Assembly (NCBI GenBank): GCA_001799195.1
Contig: MGSU01000022.1
Location: forward strand, 6,157 to 20,145
DNA length: 13,989 bases
From: Deltaproteobacteria bacterium RIFOXYA12_FULL_61_11
Lineage (GTDB): Bacteria > Bdellovibrionota_F > JAHFAK01 > YA12-FULL-61-11
Reading direction: 5' to 3'
The notes beneath the pieces were generated by a model. The model was not told where the DNA came from. It was given only the letters and a program-made list of their open reading frames with translations, and made no database searches. This document shows positions 7,494 to 13,394 of the stretch, piece by piece; position 1 is the stretch's first letter, and every line of letters starts with the position of its first letter. Both the position numbers and the translations under genes were made by a program.

Positions 7494-7880
7494 TCACTCC
7501 CCGCACTGGATCTGGGAGACGACCTTGCCGAGGTAGATTTTATATGCGCCCATAGTCATGACCACGGTGCTCAGCCGGTAATACTGATAGCGGAAGGTGT
7601 CTGTCCGTTCCTGGGCGACCTCCTCGAGGAACTGATCGAGCGAGGGGCGCAGCGCGGGTTCGTACCTCCCCGCTGCGAGGGCATGCCCGGCGATGGTGTC
7701 GAGGATGGACCGCACGGTGACCGATCGATAGTTGGAGTATTGCCCTGAGGTGGCGTCTTTGATTTCGTGCTGACAAATGGCCATGGCATCGTGCAGTTGG
7801 TCGACGGCAAGATGACAGGGCGTTGCGTTGGCGATGCCGAACAGGAACAGGGATGCAGCCAGCAGGATTGTCGTACGCAT
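7494..7880 (-). CDS. Small secreted three-cysteine protein, unknown function
   Basis: A 128-residue protein that I do not recognise. Residues 1-19 are a clear Sec signal peptide (MRTTILLAASLFLFGIANA) with cleavage expected after ANA. The mature part of about 109 residues looks largely helical and contains three cysteines (C22, C36 and C126), so one disulfide plus one free thiol is possible in the periplasm. There is no lipobox and no further membrane segment. The ATG at 7880 has AAGGAG five bases upstream, a strong site, and a perfect TATAAT lies about 70 bases upstream in an AT-rich island. It is transcribed in the same direction as the cyclic-di-GMP protein, 211 bases ahead of that gene's preferred start. 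It could be a periplasmic partner or simply a neighbour. Confidence 0.75.
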   Translation of the reverse strand: MRTTILLAASLFLFGIANATPCHLAVDQLHDAMAICQHEIKDATSGQYSNYRSVTVRSILDTIAGHALAAGRYEPALRPSLDQFLEEVAQERTDTFRYQYYRLSTVVMTMGAYKIYLGKVVSQIQCGE

Positions 7881-7922
7881 GGGGTCTCCTTACGGTTGTA
7901 GCCTACCTGATGAATGTAAACA

Positions 7923-8011
7923 GCAATAAACGAACCAAGAAATAAAAATATTATAACAATTATATTTACAATAATTTAAATATTATTTTGCAAACATACT
8001 GGTGCAATAAA
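7923..8011. repeat. 8-base direct repeats GCAATAAA flanking an AT-rich island
   Basis: GCAATAAA occurs at 7923-7930 and again at 8004-8011 in the same orientation, enclosing 73 bases. Within this, 7941-7989 is 47 of 49 A/T, with cytosines only at 7957 and 7969, in an otherwise GC-rich window. Two small inverted repeats lie inside: AAATAT (7946-7951) with ATATTT (7962-7967), and AATAAT (7970-7975) with ATTATT (7982-7987). It may be the promoter region of the small secreted protein, a nucleoid-protein site, or the scar of a small insertion; no terminal inverted repeats were found at the borders. Confidence 0.5.
7950..7955 (-). promoter_or_regulatory. Candidate -10 box for the small secreted protein gene
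   Basis: Read on the minus strand this is a perfect TATAAT, about 70 bases before the ATG at 7880, predicting a leader of about 60 bases. No convincing -35 hexamer lies 16-18 bases upstream. In sequence this AT-rich, a TATAAT match has limited weight. Confidence 0.4.
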
Positions 8012-8160
8012 TGCCCCAGGGCTGAACAAATGGTACTAGGCTGGAGAAGGGATCATGGATCCGCCTTCCATGCGAAGCGTCTCGGTCTACGCACCGGATC
8101 GGCTCTCTTCCTGTCTCGTGGCAATGGCAGCATGGTAGTCGACGAGCGAGACGGCCCCGA

Positions 8161-8655
8161 TCAGAGTTCACCGGGGGGGCCAATCCGCCACAACAAGGTG
8201 CCGCACCCCGCCTGGGCCTCTTGCCATCGCCCGATCGCGAGTTCGACGCTCACCGCCTCGGCCGTGCCGAGGGCGTCTAGCCCCGTCCCCGTGAGCCAGG
8301 CCGGCAGCGCGCTCATGGTCGGATGGTGGGCGACCAGGAGGACCGAATGCAGCTCTTCGCGAAGGCCCCAGAGCTGTTCGAGCGCGGCCTCGAGCCCATG
8401 CTCGTAGAAACAACGGTCCGGGTGCAACGCAGCAGGAGGGAGTTGAAGCCCCTCGCAGAGCAATTCGGCCGTGCGCAACGCCCGTGGCGCTGCACTCGCG
8501 AGTACGAACTCGGGCTGGAACTTCCTCCCGCGCAAAGCCACGGCGAGCCTCGCGACCTGCAGCTCCCCGTGCTCGCTCAGCCGACGGTCGAAATCCGAGC
8601 CTCCCGACGGCCACGGCAGGGCATCACCATGTCTCACGCAGGTTACCTGTTTCAT
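8161..8655 (-). CDS. sixA: SixA-type phosphohistidine phosphatase
   Basis: A 164-residue cytoplasmic member of the histidine phosphatase (RHG) superfamily, about the length of E. coli SixA (161). SixA removes phosphate from phosphohistidine on HPt domains and on the nitrogen phosphotransferase protein NPr. The N-terminal VRHGDA carries the nucleophilic histidine (His9) and matches SixA's own RHGDA. SAAPRALRTAELL (54-66) holds the second conserved arginine, and LVAHHP (107-112) supplies the second catalytic histidine. The ATG has GAGG five bases upstream. It is 39 bases downstream of the radical SAM gene on the same strand and is probably the last gene of that operon. No HPt protein or phosphotransferase system component is encoded in this window, so its target is unknown; a role in small-molecule dephosphorylation cannot be excluded. 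Confidence 0.85.
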   Translation of the reverse strand: MKQVTCVRHGDALPWPSGGSDFDRRLSEHGELQVARLAVALRGRKFQPEFVLASAAPRALRTAELLCEGLQLPPAALHPDRCFYEHGLEAALEQLWGLREELHSVLLVAHHPTMSALPAWLTGTGLDALGTAEAVSVELAIGRWQEAQAGCGTLLWRIGPPGEL

Positions 8656-8694
8656 CGCTTCCTCACCGTTCCGCGTCCCGGTCGGACTCGTCGG

Positions 8695-10011
8695 TCAACT
8701 CATCCCGGCGGGCAACCCCAGCTTGGCTACCCGGCGGTGATGCACAAGGTTGGTGTAGAGCAGCAGGAGATGGGCAGAAAGATTGCGGAGGAGATCGCGA
8801 TGGCAGAAACGCCTCACAATAGAAGGGATGGAATAGATCTCGCGTTGGAGTGCATGGAAACCCTCGACCAGTTCATCCTCTCCGAGGGCGAGGGGTCGGA
8901 AATGGAGGTGGTGCCCATCGCCGTCCACGAGCGGCTCGCGTAACAATCTCCCTTCCGCGACCAATTTTGCGTAAAATCTTGTGCCCGGCAGCGGCGTGAG
9001 CACATGGAGAACCAGGACCGAGAGGTGATGGCGGTCGAGGAAATCGCGGATCTGCCCGAAACAGGCAGCATCGTCCCCGTCGAAACCGAGCATCATCAAG
9101 GCCGTGACCGGAACTCCCCAACGCAAGCTGTTGGCCACCGCCGCACCATAGTCGGCTTTCGCGGCGAACTGCTTTCCCACGCTCTGCAAACGGTCTCGAT
9201 GCGGGGTCTCGAAACCAACCTGCAACGTCAAACATCCGCTGCGCCTTGCCAATCGCAGGAATTCGTCGTCATGCAAGATCCTGACATCTACGCTCGCCCA
9301 CCAATGCACCCGCATCCGGGCCAAACCTTCCATCACCGCCAGGGCATGTTCGCGTTCCAACCCGAAATTCGGGTCCGTGAAATAGAAATAACGACGCGAG
9401 AATCGTCGCCGGGCATACTCGACGTTGGCCAACACGCGTTCGACCGGCAGGGTTCGATACTGGTTCCGGGTGAATTCGGCCACCGCACAGAAATCACAGT
9501 GGTTCCGGCAGGATCGCGAGGACTCGACCGGCACGACTCCACCTAGCACGGAGGGATCGATCAGGTCGTAGCGCGGGCGTGGTATGTTTTCCAAGTCCGG
9601 AGCATAGCTTTCATAGCAAGGTTCGAGCCTGCCTTCCTGGACATCGGCGATCAACTGAGGGAGCACACCTTCTCCCTCTCCGAATACGACGGCATCGAAG
9701 TGTTCCGCCGCCAGGTGCGGATAGGCGAAAACGGTCCACCCTCCGACCACGGTGATCGTGCCCTGAGCCCTCAGACGTTTGGACAATTCGATCGCGCGGG
9801 TCAGGTTCGGCCCCATGGTGGTGAAGAACACCAGATCGTACCGGCCATCGAGAGGAAGCTCCCGGCACTTCTCGTAGATGAGATCTATAGAATGTCCGGG
9901 TGGCACCTGGGCTGCAAGTACCGGCAAGGTCAGTGCAAAATAACCGATACGCGGCAGGCGGATCAACTCTCCGCGGAAGGTCCAGGTCGGATCGACGAAG
10001 GCGATGCGCAC
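8695..10011 (-). CDS. B12-binding-domain radical SAM protein
   Basis: A protein of about 438 residues with an N-terminal cobalamin-binding-like Rossmann domain (RIAFVDPTW; VVGGWTVFAYPHL; FGEGEGVLPQL). A radical SAM barrel follows, with the cluster motif CRNHCDFC (C168, C172, C175), that binds a [4Fe-4S] cluster and cleaves SAM. Downstream are YFTDPNF, LQVGFET, MMLGFDGDD and LTPLPGTRFY, followed by HLHFRPLALGEDELVEGF, which resembles the DUF4070 C-terminal region. Such enzymes often methylate or rearrange unactivated carbons, for example in lipid or natural-product pathways; the substrate is not readable here. I place the start at GTG 10011, where homology-like sequence begins. An upstream ATG (10140) would overlap the preceding gene by 62 bases and add 43 low-complexity residues. 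No strong ribosome-binding site supports GTG, so translation may depend on the upstream gene. Confidence 0.85.
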   Translation of the reverse strand: MRIAFVDPTWTFRGELIRLPRIGYFALTLPVLAAQVPPGHSIDLIYEKCRELPLDGRYDLVFFTTMGPNLTRAIELSKRLRAQGTITVVGGWTVFAYPHLAAEHFDAVVFGEGEGVLPQLIADVQEGRLEPCYESYAPDLENIPRPRYDLIDPSVLGGVVPVESSRSCRNHCDFCAVAEFTRNQYRTLPVERVLANVEYARRRFSRRYFYFTDPNFGLEREHALAVMEGLARMRVHWWASVDVRILHDDEFLRLARRSGCLTLQVGFETPHRDRLQSVGKQFAAKADYGAAVANSLRWGVPVTALMMLGFDGDDAACFGQIRDFLDRHHLSVLVLHVLTPLPGTRFYAKLVAEGRLLREPLVDGDGHHLHFRPLALGEDELVEGFHALQREIYSIPSIVRRFCHRDLLRNLSAHLLLLYTNLVHHRRVAKLGLPAGMS

Positions 10012-10078
10012 GGTCTTGCCCCGATGGTTCCAGTACCTCGTTGTATCATCCGGTCCGCCGGAGGAAAAAGGGCGACTG

Positions 10079-10576
10079 TCAGTCGTTCCTGGCCCCCTGC
10101 TCGATCCAGCGCAGGATGAGCCGGTACGATTTCCCGTCATACACGAGCCCGTTCTCGAACTCGGGGTGAGGCGCGCGTCCCGGCTGGCCCGGAGCTAATC
10201 CCGCGCGCAGGAGGAGACTCTCCTGCGGCACGACCACATCGAGGAAGAGTCCTCGACCCGAAGAACGCTGGTGCAAGCCGGTATAGAGGTCGAGTACGTC
10301 CCGGAAGTCGAGTCCGTCGGCTCGGCTCCCGTCATGACAACCAGCGGTGGCACACCCGTGCTGTTGGAGGAGGGGAAACACCTCGCGAGAGAAGTTGACC
10401 CCGGGAACGGCCGACGCCTTGAGGAAGAAATACGCCGGCGAGCCATACCCCGTGGCGGCGAGTCCCTGGTCGGTATACACGATGTCCTCGGGTTTGCACG
10501 CGGTGAGGACCAAGCCTATCGAGCAGAGGAGCAGCAAGCGCATTGTCGTGCGGAATCCCTTCGCGACCATCTTCAT
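10079..10576 (-). CDS. Lipoprotein with a single CxxxxCH haem-like motif
   Basis: A 165-residue lipoprotein. The signal MRLLLLCSIGLVLTAC has a lipobox LTAC, so the mature protein begins at that cysteine and is membrane-tethered outside the cytoplasm. The mature part has VFPLLQQHGCATAGCHDG, in which C-A-T-A-G-C-H gives a CxxxxCH motif instead of CxxCH. The C-terminal RLILRWIEQGA resembles the end of small cytochrome c-like domains found in planctomycete and myxobacterial proteins, where V.PIL...C..xCHxG and WIxxGA occur. Haem attachment is therefore possible but unproven; a disulfide is the alternative. I use the ATG at 10576 because GAGGTGA lies 11 bases upstream; the ATG at 10543, directly before the signal, is an alternative. 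It is first in the leftward operon with the radical SAM and SixA genes and divergent from the SGNH hydrolase. Confidence 0.75.
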   Translation of the reverse strand: MKMVAKGFRTTMRLLLLCSIGLVLTACKPEDIVYTDQGLAATGYGSPAYFFLKASAVPGVNFSREVFPLLQQHGCATAGCHDGSRADGLDFRDVLDLYTGLHQRSSGRGLFLDVVVPQESLLLRAGLAPGQPGRAPHPEFENGLVYDGKSYRLILRWIEQGARND

Positions 10577-10621
10577 CGGGGGCCCGTCACCTCGAGGATG
10601 ATCGGACACCCACGGCGCTGA

Positions 10622-10651
10622 TTGTACCAGCCCCCATCGCGAAAGTATACT
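10622..10651 (+). promoter_or_regulatory. Candidate promoter in the divergent region, with AGTATACT palindrome
   Basis: TTGTAC (10622-10627) and TATACT (10646-10651) are 18 bases apart and would give a leader of about 50 bases for the SGNH hydrolase gene. The -10 lies in the perfect palindrome AGTATACT (10644-10651), so the same TATACT can also be read leftward toward the lipoprotein operon, although no matching -35 is seen on that strand. Confidence 0.4.
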
Positions 10652-10708
10652 CTTCCGGCAAGCGCGCACCTCGCTGGTGCCGAGGGAACCTAGGAGCACG
10701 GACAGGAT

Positions 10709-11899
10709 TTGGAATCAATATCTTCCAAGAACGGTGCCACCCCACCACGCAGGGAGGGCACCCCGACCCCGGGGAAACTCTGGGGTTTCAGAGTCCTGCT
10801 GATCGCGCCGTGGCTCCCCCTGCTCCTGCCCCTGGTCGCCTTCTCGGTGCGCCTGGCCGAGGTGCGCGAGGGGGCAGGGGAGGGGCAGTTCGAAACCTTG
10901 GTCTCCTATTTACAGGCCAAACACCTCTCCTGGGAGGTCGAAGGCCTGACGAGAGGGCCGGCGGCGCGACGGATCTACTTCTTGGGAGCCTCGTCCCTCG
11001 TCCTACCCAACCCGACGCTCACCTTCCCCGCGATCGTGCAAACCCTGCTCGACCATCCGACTTCCAGGATCGTGTGCCACAACCTCGCGCGTTCGGGTAT
11101 CGATTCGTACTCCATCAAATCCATTCTCTCCCGGGCTCTCGAACTGCACAAACCCGACCTGGTCGTGCTCTATGCCGGACACAACGACTACAACATCCCC
11201 TACCGCACCCTGCTCAAACCGCGCTACCACCTGATCAGAGGCACCCGCGCCGAACAGCTTCTCGAGACGCTCGGCGCGGACTCCTGGTTCTTCTCGCGGC
11301 TCAAGGTCGGCTTCGGTTCAGGCCTCGGTTGGTTCCTCGAGAGCAACCTCGAACCCCTCCTGCTGAAATACCTGCAACGTTCCGGCCTCCTCAGGATCGA
11401 CGACGCCCTCTTCGCTCGATGCGACGCCGCCATCCTCGCAGCCTACGTCGCCAACCTCGAGGCCATCCTCGGCTTGACCCGCGAAGCACACCTGCCGTTG
11501 GTGGTGGTCGTACCGGTGTGCAACCTCGAGACCGAACCGGTGGGCACCCCCGAACACACCACCCAGCCGTATTTCCAGGGACTTGCCGAAACCGATCAGG
11601 CCGCGAGATTGAGCCTGCTGCGGAGGGCCCGAGACGGAGACCGTTTCGGCGGCGACCTCCGGGCCAAGACGCCTCTCCTCGAACATCTCCGCGGCCTGGC
11701 CTCGACCGAAGGAGTCGTCGTGTTCGACCTCGAACGCGCCCTAGAGAAACGCGGGGCCCGCTTCGACTACGGCGAGTTCTACGACGCCTTCCACCTCCTC
11801 CCGCAGACCCATCGCCTGGTCGCGGAACTCCTGGAGCCGGTCTTGCGAGAACTGCTCGCCTCGCCTCGACGCGCCACACCCCCAGTCCCCCTCCCTTGA
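10709..11899 (+). CDS. Membrane-anchored SGNH/GDSL-family hydrolase
   Basis: A 396-residue protein with one N-terminal membrane segment (about 25-46, rich in Leu/Pro) and a long domain probably outside the cytoplasm. The SGNH blocks are in order: FLGASSL (91-97) with nucleophile Ser95, GIDSYS (130-135) for block II, YAGHNDYN (155-162) with the block III Asn159, and DAFH (359-362) with the Asp-His pair. The family includes esterases, lipases and O-acyl or O-acetyl transferases/esterases acting on polysaccharides; substrate is unknown. The start is a TTG (10709) preceded by AGGA only 3 bases upstream and TAGGAG 12 bases upstream; no ATG or GTG occurs in frame before the membrane segment. A small hairpin follows the stop. 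It diverges from the lipoprotein operon. Confidence 0.8.
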   Translation: MESISSKNGATPPRREGTPTPGKLWGFRVLLIAPWLPLLLPLVAFSVRLAEVREGAGEGQFETLVSYLQAKHLSWEVEGLTRGPAARRIYFLGASSLVLPNPTLTFPAIVQTLLDHPTSRIVCHNLARSGIDSYSIKSILSRALELHKPDLVVLYAGHNDYNIPYRTLLKPRYHLIRGTRAEQLLETLGADSWFFSRLKVGFGSGLGWFLESNLEPLLLKYLQRSGLLRIDDALFARCDAAILAAYVANLEAILGLTREAHLPLVVVVPVCNLETEPVGTPEHTTQPYFQGLAETDQAARLSLLRRARDGDRFGGDLRAKTPLLEHLRGLASTEGVVVFDLERALEKRGARFDYGEFYDAFHLLPQTHRLVAELLEPVLRELLASPRRATPPVPLP

Positions 11900-11900
11900 A

Positions 11901-11926
11901 CGAAAGGCTGGTGGAGAGCCTTTTCG
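11901..11926 (+). terminator. Weak intrinsic terminator after the SGNH hydrolase
   Basis: AAAGGCT (11903-11909), loop GGTGGAG, AGCCTTT (11917-11923), followed by only one further T and then CG. It begins two bases after the stop codon at 11899. The stem is short and the U-tract is poor, so termination may be partial and read-through into prmA is possible. Confidence 0.45.
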
Positions 11927-11964
11927 AGCCTCTTCCCAGCCCTTTCCGAACGGCCTTGTCTCCG

Positions 11965-11997
11965 CGCTTCCCGAAGGGTATCTTCGTTCGCGAAGCG
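11965..11997 (+). other. Stem-loop in the leader of prmA
   Basis: CGCTTC (11965-11970) pairs with GAAGCG (11992-11997). An alternative tighter hairpin is CTTCG (11982-11986), TTCG loop, CGAAG (11991-11995). It ends 23 bases before the prmA ATG and 11 bases before its AGGGTG ribosome-binding site. The structure is seen; a regulatory role is inference only. Confidence 0.35.
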
Positions 11998-12020
11998 TGG
12001 AACGAGCACAGGGTGTCCCC

Positions 12021-12860
12021 ATGACAACCGTTTTCCTCCAAGCCACCGTGGCGGTGCGAACGGCCGATCACGACCAAGCCTTGGCCTATCTGTCCCTCCT
12101 GCCCGGCCTCCTCGGTCTGGAAGAACGCGAGGGGGATGGGGAAGACCTCTTGCTCGCAGCCTTCGACCCGGTACTGGTCGATCAAGAGGCCCTGCTCGCC
12201 CTGACTGCAGCCCCGCCCTTCCTGCGCTGCGACCTCGAGGAACTCGAACAACGCAACTGGATGGAACCCTTCCGCGATTTCTTCACCCCGGTCCTGCTCG
12301 GCGAGAGGCTCGCCGTGGTCGCACCTGCCCATTGCGGAAGTTCTCCCGGTCTCGTCGAGGTCGTGATCGACCCGGGGCTGGGGTTCGGCACCGGCCATCA
12401 CGAAACCACGCGCTTGTGTCTCCTGCACCTGCTCGAATACGTACGGCCCGGCCTGCGGTTCCTCGACCTGGGCACGGGTTCGGGCATCCTGTCCATAGCC
12501 GCGATCAAACTCGGGTGCGCCGGCGCCCTAGGGGTAGACATGGACCCCGACGCCCTGGACAATGCCCGGGGCAACCTCTGTCGCAATGGCGTCGAGGCTC
12601 TCGTCACCCTGCTCGAGAGCACTGCAGGAACAGAATTTCGCCCCCACGAGCTGGTCGCGGCCAACATCGCCACCGTGCACCTCCTCCCGATCCTACCGAA
12701 CGCTCAGGCGTGCACTGCCCCTGGAGGGCATCTGATCGTGGCCGGTTTCCTCGACGAAGAACGCGATGAGGTCCTGAGACGTGCTCTCGGCCGGGATTTC
12801 TCTCTCGTCGCCGAACGCAGCGAAGGCCGTTGGGGTTCCCTGGTCCTGCGGAGGACTTGA
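12021..12860 (+). CDS. prmA: Ribosomal protein L11 methyltransferase
   Basis: PrmA uses S-adenosylmethionine to methylate ribosomal protein L11 in the cytoplasm. The protein is 279 residues against about 293 in E. coli. The N-terminal L11-recognition region contains RNWMEPFRDFF (78-88), matching the family's 'W...F/W' linker. The family signature IDPGLGFGTGHHETT (116-130) replaces the usual GTGTHPTT with GTGHHETT. SAM motif I reads FLDLGTGSGILS (147-158), followed by GVDMDPDAL (171-179), and the substrate-loop ANIATV (214-219) corresponds to the usual ANIL. I take the ATG at 12021, which has AGGGTG five bases upstream; an in-frame ATG at 11997 adds 8 residues and lies inside the leader stem. 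Downstream genes follow in the same direction and may be co-transcribed. Confidence 0.92.
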   Translation: MTTVFLQATVAVRTADHDQALAYLSLLPGLLGLEEREGDGEDLLLAAFDPVLVDQEALLALTAAPPFLRCDLEELEQRNWMEPFRDFFTPVLLGERLAVVAPAHCGSSPGLVEVVIDPGLGFGTGHHETTRLCLLHLLEYVRPGLRFLDLGTGSGILSIAAIKLGCAGALGVDMDPDALDNARGNLCRNGVEALVTLLESTAGTEFRPHELVAANIATVHLLPILPNAQACTAPGGHLIVAGFLDEERDEVLRRALGRDFSLVAERSEGRWGSLVLRRT

Positions 12861-12917
12861 ACTTCCCTCTCGGTCGAGGTAGAACAGCATAATCCGGAGG
12901 ATACGAGAGAGGCGGCC

Positions 12918-13394
12918 ATGGGCAAAGAAGACCGCGACCATTACGACCGGCCTTCGTGGAAGGAATTGGACCGCCGCAAGGACGGGCACGGATATATCAA
13001 AGAGGGCGGCACGGCCAAGAAGGGCCGCCAGGCAGGCCTCGAGGGTGCCCGCCAGGAATACCTCTCCTCGATCAATGCCATGTTCTCCACTACCTCGGCC
13101 CAACGCAAAGACCTCGAAGCCCTCAAGGCCGCGAAGACCGGTCCCGAGTTCGACGGTCTGGCAGCACACTACCTCGCCACCTACGGCCTGCCGAGCGATT
13201 TCGAAGAGCTGTTGAAACTGGCCGACGCGAGCAGTTTCGAGATCCTGCAACCCGTGCTGACCCGCCTGGGCGAAATCATCGTCGGGGAGAATGACCGCCG
13301 CAAGGAACTCTATCGCAGCAAGCTCAGGTTGATAGGATTGACCATCGCCGACCCTAGGGTCGAACGTCTGCTGGAGCGACTGCGTGGACACTGA
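12918..13394 (+). CDS. Conserved hypothetical protein, RPSWxExDxxKD type
   Basis: A 158-residue, strongly charged, soluble protein with no signal peptide, membrane segment or cysteine. The N-terminus (DRPSWKELDRRKDG) resembles the RPSWREIDxxRD-type start of uncharacterised proteins I associate with Myxococcota and Desulfuromonadales; this is recollection, not a search. The rest is predicted helical: an Arg/Lys-rich linker (about 22-45), then helices with SSINAMF and a C-terminal RVERLLERLRGH. The ATG is preceded by GAGAGG. It lies 57 bases after prmA and its last 11 bases overlap the GTG start of the CsgG-like gene, indicating translational coupling with that gene. No function is assigned. 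Confidence 0.75.
   Translation: MGKEDRDHYDRPSWKELDRRKDGHGYIKEGGTAKKGRQAGLEGARQEYLSSINAMFSTTSAQRKDLEALKAAKTGPEFDGLAAHYLATYGLPSDFEELLKLADASSFEILQPVLTRLGEIIVGENDRRKELYRSKLRLIGLTIADPRVERLLERLRGH

Noticed and set aside
7320-7748. A 142-residue plus-strand frame spanning the gap and the small secreted protein
   Set aside because: It is antisense to a gene with signal peptide and strong Shine-Dalgarno, and itself has neither.
7988-8407. A 139-residue plus-strand frame starting in the AT-rich spacer
   Set aside because: Two-fifths of it lies in non-coding spacer and the rest is antisense to sixA; no ribosome-binding site and Ser/Arg-rich shadow-like composition.
8323-8943. A 206-residue plus-strand frame opposite sixA and the radical SAM gene
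   Set aside because: It crosses two identified genes on the other strand and shows no domain.
11391-12428. A 345-residue minus-strand frame opposite the SGNH hydrolase and prmA
   Set aside because: It runs antisense through two motif-rich genes and the spacer between them, and is Arg/Gly-rich toward the end.
12867-12909. Inverted repeat CTCTCG/CGAGAG in the leader of the gene at 12918
   Set aside because: Only 6 bp with a 31-base loop; expected by chance in a GC-rich spacer. A nearby CATAAT lacks a -35 at a usable distance.
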